Below, one piece after another: positions 5,430-9,956 of a stretch of DNA of 9,956 nucleotides. Positions within the stretch are counted from its first letter, which is position 1; the number at the start of each line of letters is the position of its first letter. Position numbers and translations under genes: made by a program. The stretch is from an uncultured Clostridium sp. (GTDB taxonomy: Bacteria; Bacillota_A; Clostridia; Lachnospirales; Lachnospiraceae). The DNA is taken from assembly GCA_900556965.1 (NCBI GenBank), contig USQV01000017.1:1-9956 (forward strand), in the 5' to 3' direction. The notes beneath the pieces were generated by a model. It searched no databases, had not been told where the DNA came from, and saw only the letters and a list, made by a program, of their open reading frames with translations.

Positions 5430-6368
5430 TTATTTGTTTCCAAGTGTCTGGAAATGTTCCATAGAACCATAAAGCTTTAAGATCTGTGCAAACTCCTTCT
5501 CATCGTAAAGGGAGCATGTACCGTTACCGTAAGACTTCGCTGCCTCCAGCATAAATCTTGCAGCATCATCCAGATCCTCCAGATGTGTAGCGCCGGTCGC
5601 ACATCCTGCAACCATTGTCTCAGTTGTAACAGCCACACCTACAACCGGAGCCTTTGTAGCTGTAGCCGGCTGAAGAATACTGTTCAGGTGGTACAGTCCG
5701 TTTCCGTAAGGAGTGATATCCTGCTGTGTCAGAGCAAATACTACCGGTAATTTTCCGGTTGTTGTCTGTACGATATCAAGAAGGCTGTCGCTGACTCTTA
5801 AGATGTATCCTTCCTTTACGGTCGGAGAGATAGCAAAGCCTCTGTGGTTAACGATTCTGTTGCCCTTTGTTGTATCAACAACAAGAACTGCATCCAGATC
5901 CGGAGTAACTTCTTCTTTATTGACCTGCCATGTTTCTACCGGAGAATTCATGAACGGAACCGGCTCATGAGGGGTTGTCGGTGCATCCGGGCAAACATGA
6001 GTAGAGATAAATACGTCTCCCTCCAGATAATCTCCCTTATTCTGCATATCCAGAAGCTTAGCAGCTACTGCAAGTGCAACGATCGCGCCGTCACCATCTG
6101 ATACAAAGCCGATCTGCTCCGGTCTTGCTCCGAGTCCGCCAAGACGTCCCAGAATACCCATTGTCTTTGCAGAACCGCCGTTGGTCTTACCGTTTTTACC
6201 CGGGATCAGGATACGAACCATATCTGTATGGCCCTTCGGTCCCTCAAGAGGATATGTTTCAACCTTGCAGTCCGGTTTAATGGAATGGAAATAATCCACC
6301 ACCTGTGCTCCGGAAGCTGAAGAACTATCCAGAATGTCAAAAAGCTCGATCAACTGTTTATATAACAT
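5430..6368 (-). CDS. DUF1177-family protein
   Basis: This 312-residue cytoplasmic protein matches, from memory, the full-length DUF1177 family, whose biochemical function I do not know to be established. Family-like segments include GILGRLGGLGARPE (71-84), GFVSDGDGAIVALA (87-100), STHVCPDAPTTPHEPVPFM (122-140), DTTKGNRIVNHRGFAISP (165-182), TVKEGYILRVSDSLLDI (183-199) and DITPYGNGLYHLNSILQPAT (217-236). The cluster of His124, Cys126, Asp128 and His134, with Asp91 and Asp93, would suit metal binding, and the overall pattern is loosely like metallopeptidase-fold enzymes; both points are inference. The start is fixed by AGGAGG (6375-6380) 6 nt upstream. It is the last gene of the operon, 33 nt after the TAXI lipoprotein gene and just ahead of a strong terminator, so its substrate may be tied to the ligand of that lipoprotein. 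Confidence 0.85.
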   Translation of the reverse strand: MLYKQLIELFDILDSSSASGAQVVDYFHSIKPDCKVETYPLEGPKGHTDMVRILIPGKNGKTNGGSAKTMGILGRLGGLGARPEQIGFVSDGDGAIVALAVAAKLLDMQNKGDYLEGDVFISTHVCPDAPTTPHEPVPFMNSPVETWQVNKEEVTPDLDAVLVVDTTKGNRIVNHRGFAISPTVKEGYILRVSDSLLDIVQTTTGKLPVVFALTQQDITPYGNGLYHLNSILQPATATKAPVVGVAVTTETMVAGCATGATHLEDLDDAARFMLEAAKSYGNGTCSLYDEKEFAQILKLYGSMEHFQTLGNK

Positions 6369-6401
6369 CTCTCTCCTCCTGCGTTTTAAGCCGCCGCTTT
6401 T

Positions 6402-7397
6402 TTATTTTCTGTATCCAGCTTCCCGGTAATAGCGCTCAGCGCCTGGGTGAAGCGGGACCGGAAGATCATTACATAAAAAATCCTTATCCTGCATAGATGC
6501 CATAAATCGATGTCCTCCTGTATATTCGGCAGCCATCTGATCTAAGGCTTTTGCAATTCCGTAAGCCGTTTCCTCATCCATCTCCGTACTCGTGCATAAA
6601 AGGACTTTTTGTCCGAATGTGACGATATCCTTTTCCTGACCGGGATACTGTCCGGCCGGGATCACGATGCGGCACCATGAAGGATTCCGGCTGAGGATAC
6701 TCTCCAGTTCTTCCTCTCTGTACTCCAGAAGAACTGTCTCTCTTTCCCCTGCAAGGACCTCAAAGGCCTCAAAGGGAGCTGTATAAAAGCTATGAGCACT
6801 GTCGATCTTGCCCTCCCGGAGGGCATCGGCGCTCTCTCTTAATCCCAAACCAAAAAGCTCGGTATTTATTTCATCAATTTTAAGTGTTTCAAAAACCGCC
6901 CTCGATGCAGCTTCCGTAACAGAAGCATCCACACCGGCAGATATACTCTTTCCCTTCAGTTCATTGACATAATGAAGGCCTGATTCCCGAAAAGCGATCC
7001 ACTGTGAGCATTCCGGATAACATGCCCCGAGGGCACAAAGCTTTTTTCCATCATAGGAGCTCTCCGTGCCGATCTGTGAATTCCATGCCTCAAAGGCAGT
7101 CGAACCGGAGATCATTGCTATAGAAGCCTCACCTTCGATCACGTTTTTTACATTGACCGGAGATCCATCGGAGATCTTTATATCCACGTGAACATCTTTA
7201 TATCCGTTATTGATCGCAGACGCCACCGCTTCCCCTGCCATAAAAGCATGCGTACCCGGCTGATCTGTCCCCATAGAAAGCATCTGAGGTCTTTCCTCCT
7301 GCGCTTTTGAGGCTCCCTGACAGGCTGTTATTCCGGATACGAAGGCAGCCGCCAGTAAAACTGCGGGGATTCTCCTGAAAAAACCACTTTTCTTCAT
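6402..7397 (-). CDS. TAXI-family TRAP-type solute-binding lipoprotein
   Basis: This 331-residue protein is an extracytoplasmic ligand-binding subunit of the TAXI type, which delivers small organic acids or amino acids such as glutamate to fused DctQM TRAP permeases. Residues 1-25 are a signal peptide and ITAC (23-26) a lipobox, so Cys26 should be lipidated and the protein tethered to the outer face of the membrane. Family patterns are the early GTDQPGTHAFMAGEAVASAI (43-62) and DGSPVNVKNVIEGEASIAMI (77-96). Its ATG overlaps the kinase stop codon by one base (TGATG, 7399-7395). No Shine-Dalgarno sequence precedes it, so translation is probably coupled to the kinase. No TRAP membrane component is encoded in the window. 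The ligand is unknown; a stand-alone sensory role is an alternative to transport. Confidence 0.88.
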   Translation of the reverse strand: MKKSGFFRRIPAVLLAAAFVSGITACQGASKAQEERPQMLSMGTDQPGTHAFMAGEAVASAINNGYKDVHVDIKISDGSPVNVKNVIEGEASIAMISGSTAFEAWNSQIGTESSYDGKKLCALGACYPECSQWIAFRESGLHYVNELKGKSISAGVDASVTEAASRAVFETLKIDEINTELFGLGLRESADALREGKIDSAHSFYTAPFEAFEVLAGERETVLLEYREEELESILSRNPSWCRIVIPAGQYPGQEKDIVTFGQKVLLCTSTEMDEETAYGIAKALDQMAAEYTGGHRFMASMQDKDFLCNDLPVPLHPGAERYYREAGYRK

Positions 7398-8686
7398 CAG
7401 TCGATAAATTTATTCACGCAGACCGCACCATACGGACGGATGGTCATTCTGTATGCGCTTCCTTCCCCCATCGCCTTTTCAATATAAGTGATATACTCAT
7501 CTACCACCGGGTTCGGCAGCATTGCCATGATAACACCGGCAAATCCGCCGCCATGGACTCTGCAGGCGCCACAGCCTTTTTCTTTGATAAACAGCTCGGT
7601 AAGTGCCAGCGCTGCTGTAATACCCTGTTCCTCACTTCCCGGAACATAACAGTTCTGGAGCCATTTCCAAGAAGAATTTCCGGATTCCGTGATCTTCTTT
7701 AAGAAATCATCGAACCGATCTTCCTTTAAGGCCAGAACTTCTTCCTCCACTCTCTTGTTTTCCTCAAAGAAATGGAGAGCCCGCAGGAGCGGACGATCTC
7801 CGGCTTCTGCTCTTACCTTTACAATATTATTTAAAACATCTTCTTCTGTAATATCTGCACAGACCTCTTTTCCGAATACGGCAGCGACCTTTTTCATATC
7901 GGCCGGGATGGAGGAGTATTCTGCACTCAGATCTGCATGTCCTTTTCCGGTCTGGACAATGATCAGGCTGTGATCCTGTGCGCCAAAATCATAATCTATC
8001 TTTTCTACAACCGGGTTCAGCGGATCCTTAAAGTCGATCGTGATCATTCCGCCTACTGCACATGCCATCTGGTCTAAGAGCCCGGAGGCCTTATTCCAGT
8101 ATTTATTCTCTGCATATTTTCCCACATGGGCGTAGGTCACTACGTCCACATTTCCATCGTTAAAGAATTCATTCACCATGGAACAGATCAGCATTTCATA
8201 GGAAGCTGAGGAGCTGACACCGGCAGCGCTGATCACGTTGCTCGTAATATAGGCGTCAAAGCCACCGATCCGGCATCCCATATCAAGAAAACCGGCCAGC
8301 ATTCCCTTTGTCAGATCGATGGTACCCGCCATCTTCGCACTCGGATTTAAATCCTTCGTATTGATCGTAAATTTCTGATTGTATGTCTCGCTTACAATGT
8401 GGATCTCGTCGGTTCCGTTCGCGGCAGCCGCAGCCACACAGTCCAGATTGATACTGCCTGCCAGTACCTTTCCATGGTTGTGATCTGTATGGTTTCCGCT
8501 TATCTCGGTACGTCCGGCGGAGGTAAAAAGCATAAGCTCCTGCTTTCCAAACTCCTGCTCAAAGCCCTCCATTACATGCAAATACCGCTCTCTATTTTCA
8601 TTGACTCCGTTTTTTCCGTACATTTTTTCAAGGAATTTTTCTGCCTTTATACTATTAAGCTGTTCTGTCAGCATATTCCTCTGCAT
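7397..8686 (-). CDS. galK: galactokinase-like GHMP-family sugar kinase
   Basis: The product belongs to the GHMP kinase superfamily and is closest to galactokinase, which phosphorylates galactose at C1 with ATP in the Leloir pathway. I start it at 8686 (429 residues): AAGGAG lies 7 nt upstream of that ATG, whereas an upstream in-frame TTG at 8725 has no ribosome binding site. The three signatures are present: GRTEISGNHTDHNHG (58-72), AGVSSSASYE (155-164, ATP loop) and HGGGFAG (378-384). Candidate catalytic residues Arg59 and Asp205 (GLLDQM) are kept. The sugar motif, usually GEHTD, reads GNHTD, so the Glu that contacts galactose is Asn65. The protein is also longer than the usual 390 or so residues. 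No galT or galE is adjacent; the downstream partners are a TAXI lipoprotein and DUF1177. A clostridial galactokinase variant or a kinase for another sugar are both possible, so the symbol is provisional. Confidence 0.85.
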   Translation of the reverse strand: MQRNMLTEQLNSIKAEKFLEKMYGKNGVNENRERYLHVMEGFEQEFGKQELMLFTSAGRTEISGNHTDHNHGKVLAGSINLDCVAAAAANGTDEIHIVSETYNQKFTINTKDLNPSAKMAGTIDLTKGMLAGFLDMGCRIGGFDAYITSNVISAAGVSSSASYEMLICSMVNEFFNDGNVDVVTYAHVGKYAENKYWNKASGLLDQMACAVGGMITIDFKDPLNPVVEKIDYDFGAQDHSLIIVQTGKGHADLSAEYSSIPADMKKVAAVFGKEVCADITEEDVLNNIVKVRAEAGDRPLLRALHFFEENKRVEEEVLALKEDRFDDFLKKITESGNSSWKWLQNCYVPGSEEQGITAALALTELFIKEKGCGACRVHGGGFAGVIMAMLPNPVVDEYITYIEKAMGEGSAYRMTIRPYGAVCVNKFID

Positions 8687-8770
8687 ATATCTTCTCCTTT
8701 TTGCCATACCTGCGTTCAAGTCCAACCTCTGTGAAACCTAAAACGCGATTCTGGTCGCAGATCATTTCTC

Positions 8771-8820
8771 TTGCAAACCAGTTGTCTCTCATTATATAAT
8801 ATATTTAGTGTATGTTGCAA
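8771..8820. promoter_or_regulatory. exactly symmetric divergent promoter with a shared -10 core
   Basis: The palindrome ATTATATAAT (8791-8800) gives TATAAT on both strands: plus at 8795-8800, minus at 8796-8791. TTGCAA, itself a palindrome, occurs at 8771-8776 and again at 8815-8820, each 18 nt from the matching -10 box. The two promoters therefore overlap and face apart with exact two-fold symmetry. The plus side serves the radical SAM gene (leader about 55 nt) and the minus side the kinase operon (leader about 100 nt). RNA polymerase should be able to load in only one direction at a time. Confidence 0.75.
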
Positions 8821-8861
8821 CAGTTTCCTGATAATTTTACATAAAAAATTGGAGGATTTTC

Positions 8862-9800
8862 ATGAATAACTGGAACGGCAGGCCTTACTATTCTTTGGAC
8901 TGCTATCTGAAACAGAAATTTGGTAAAAAAGTATACAAGCTAGCGCTGGACGGTGGAATGACCTGTCCCAACCGGGACGGCACTTTAGACAGCAGGGGCT
9001 GTATTTTCTGTAGTGCCGGCGGCTCCGGTGACTTTGCCGAAAAGAAAGCCGACTCTATCCGTGAACAGCTTGAAGCAGCAAAGCAGAGGGTCGCAGGAAA
9101 GATCGATATCTCGTCCGGCTCGTTTATCGCTTACTTTCAATCTTATACAAATACCTATGCGCCTCTTTCCTACCTTGAGCCGCTGTTTACCGAAACGATC
9201 CGTTTCCCGGAGATCTGTGCCCTCTCTATCGGAACAAGACCGGACTGTCTTCCGGATGAGACGATCGCTCTTTTGTCCCGGCTAAACCGGGAAAAGCCGG
9301 TCTGGATCGAGCTGGGTCTTCAGACCATACATAAAAAAACGGCAGAGCTTATCCGCCGCAGGTATGAGCTTCCGGTATTTGAAGATGCCTATCGCCGCCT
9401 GAAAGCTGCCGGTCTGACCGTTATCGTCCATGTCATTCTTGGTCTTCCCGGGGAGAGCAGAGACGACATGCTGGAAACGATCCGGTACCTCTCCGCCCTT
9501 CATGTGGACGGGATCAAGCTTCAGCTCCTTCATGTTCTGCGGGGAACCGACCTTTACAGCCTTTATGAAGCAGGAGCCTTCCGTACTCTTGAATTTTCCG
9601 AATATCCGGAGCTGATCGCAAGCTGTATCCGCCTTCTCCCTCCGGAAACGGTCATCCATCGCATCAGCGGAGACGGACCAAAGGCGCTCCTTGCCGCACC
9701 TCTATGGAGCGGCAACAAGCGCCTTGTATTAAACTCGATCCATAAATATTTAAAAGAACACCATATCTATCAGGGACAGTCCTTTACAGAGCAACAATGA
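8862..9800 (+). CDS. TIGR01212-family radical SAM protein (YhcC/YtqA-like)
   Basis: This 312-residue cytoplasmic enzyme belongs to the radical SAM superfamily, which uses a [4Fe-4S] cluster and S-adenosylmethionine to make a 5'-deoxyadenosyl radical. The cluster motif is in the spaced form of this family: Cys35, Cys47 and Cys50 (TCPNRDG...GCIFCS, C-x11-C-x2-C), related to Elp3-like enzymes. Other family features are SIGTRPDCLPDE near residues 122-133, WIELGLQT near 147-154, VIVHVILGLPGE near 186-197 and the C-terminal HRISGDGPK and WSGNKRLVLNSI blocks. Length matches the family. GGAGG (8851-8855) 6 nt before the ATG fixes the start. The family's exact reaction is unsettled; in Bacillus subtilis ytqA lies next to a gene for a tRNA wobble-uridine methyltransferase, so a tRNA modification role is plausible. 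No such partner is visible here. Confidence 0.92.
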   Translation: MNNWNGRPYYSLDCYLKQKFGKKVYKLALDGGMTCPNRDGTLDSRGCIFCSAGGSGDFAEKKADSIREQLEAAKQRVAGKIDISSGSFIAYFQSYTNTYAPLSYLEPLFTETIRFPEICALSIGTRPDCLPDETIALLSRLNREKPVWIELGLQTIHKKTAELIRRRYELPVFEDAYRRLKAAGLTVIVHVILGLPGESRDDMLETIRYLSALHVDGIKLQLLHVLRGTDLYSLYEAGAFRTLEFSEYPELIASCIRLLPPETVIHRISGDGPKALLAAPLWSGNKRLVLNSIHKYLKEHHIYQGQSFTEQQ

Positions 9801-9956
9801 TCCCGCCGTCACTGGCATAAACCGTCGATACGCCGCAGGTATCCGTGATGATGATATCTCTAAACTGTGCCATGGAGCAGAATACTTCTTTCATATATTG
9901 AGCCCGCTCCAAAGCGTTGCAGTGTGCGATGATAAGTCTCTTATCCTTGGTGTCAC
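9784..9956 (-). CDS. DegV-family protein, C-terminal end only
   Basis: Read on the minus strand from the window edge, 56 codons run in frame to a TAA at 9786-9784. They include RLIIAHCNALERAQYMKEVF and end GVSTVYASDGGIIVAL, which matches the C-terminal region of DegV proteins: an IxHxxxxExA helix, then the terminal G-V-S-T/A...GG strand. DegV proteins bind fatty acids and in Firmicutes can serve as FakB, the acyl-carrier partner of fatty acid kinase FakA; the terminal segment varies among paralogues. The start and the fatty-acid pocket lie off the right edge. Its 3' end overlaps the convergent radical SAM gene by 17 bp. Confidence 0.78.
   Translation of the reverse strand, partial: DTKDKRLIIAHCNALERAQYMKEVFCSMAQFRDIIITDTCGVSTVYASDGGIIVAL

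Noticed and set aside
5430..6368. DUF1177 gene as part of one pathway with the M20 amidohydrolase
   Set aside because: The two are about 4.5 kb apart with separate transcription units and envelope genes between them; the window gives no link.
8687..8725. An upstream TTG start adding 13 residues to the kinase
   Set aside because: No ribosome binding site precedes it, whereas AAGGAG is correctly spaced for the ATG at 8686-8684.
8687..8790. Riboswitch in the roughly 100-nt kinase leader
   Set aside because: No recognised aptamer core and no leader terminator/antiterminator pair could be found by eye.
9282..9659. Minus-strand 125-codon open frame inside the radical SAM gene
   Set aside because: The plus frame carries clear family motifs across the same region; the minus frame shows no recognisable domain.

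Overview
The window looks like chromosomal DNA from a Clostridia bacterium, most probably a Lachnospiraceae gut anaerobe. This is inferred from moderate GC with AT-rich gaps, strong AGGAGG-type ribosome binding sites, sigma-A-like promoters and gene types typical of that family (multi-SH3 NlpC/P60 proteins, Amidase_3 with an SH3 domain, a TIGR01212 radical SAM protein, DegV). No prophage, plasmid, CRISPR array or intact mobile element is visible.

Layout, left to right. (1) Positions 1-907, minus: the first 302 codons of an M20-family amidohydrolase whose 3' end lies off the left edge. (2) Positions 908-1528: a non-protein stretch holding nested inverted repeats, a near-consensus promoter, a tRNA-Ala (anticodon CGC), a long near-perfect hairpin that probably terminates in both directions, and on the minus strand the N-terminal stub of an IS200/IS605-type TnpA transposase. 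(3) Positions 1529-5208, minus: a cell-envelope group. It comprises a membrane-anchored NlpC/P60 hydrolase with four SH3 domains, an unrecognised small Cys/Gly-rich protein with a strict Gly-X3 repeat, and a secreted SH3 plus Amidase_3 amidase. The first two genes have their own promoters. (4) Positions 5372-8820, minus: a probable operon of a galactokinase-like GHMP kinase, a TAXI-type solute-binding lipoprotein and a DUF1177 protein, closed by a clear intrinsic terminator. (5) Positions 8862-9800, plus: a TIGR01212 radical SAM enzyme, divergent from the kinase operon. (6) Positions 9784-9956, minus: the C-terminal end of a DegV-family protein, overlapping the radical SAM gene tail to tail.

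The envelope genes plausibly act together in peptidoglycan cleavage. In the second operon a surface lipoprotein could capture a small solute while the GHMP kinase and the DUF1177 protein act in the cytoplasm. No TRAP membrane subunit is encoded here, and the kinase carries a change in its sugar-binding motif, so the substrate is open. The most unusual items are the Gly-X3/Cys-rich protein, the kinase-TAXI-DUF1177 gene set, and an exactly symmetric divergent promoter at 8771-8820 in which both directions share one palindromic -10 core.
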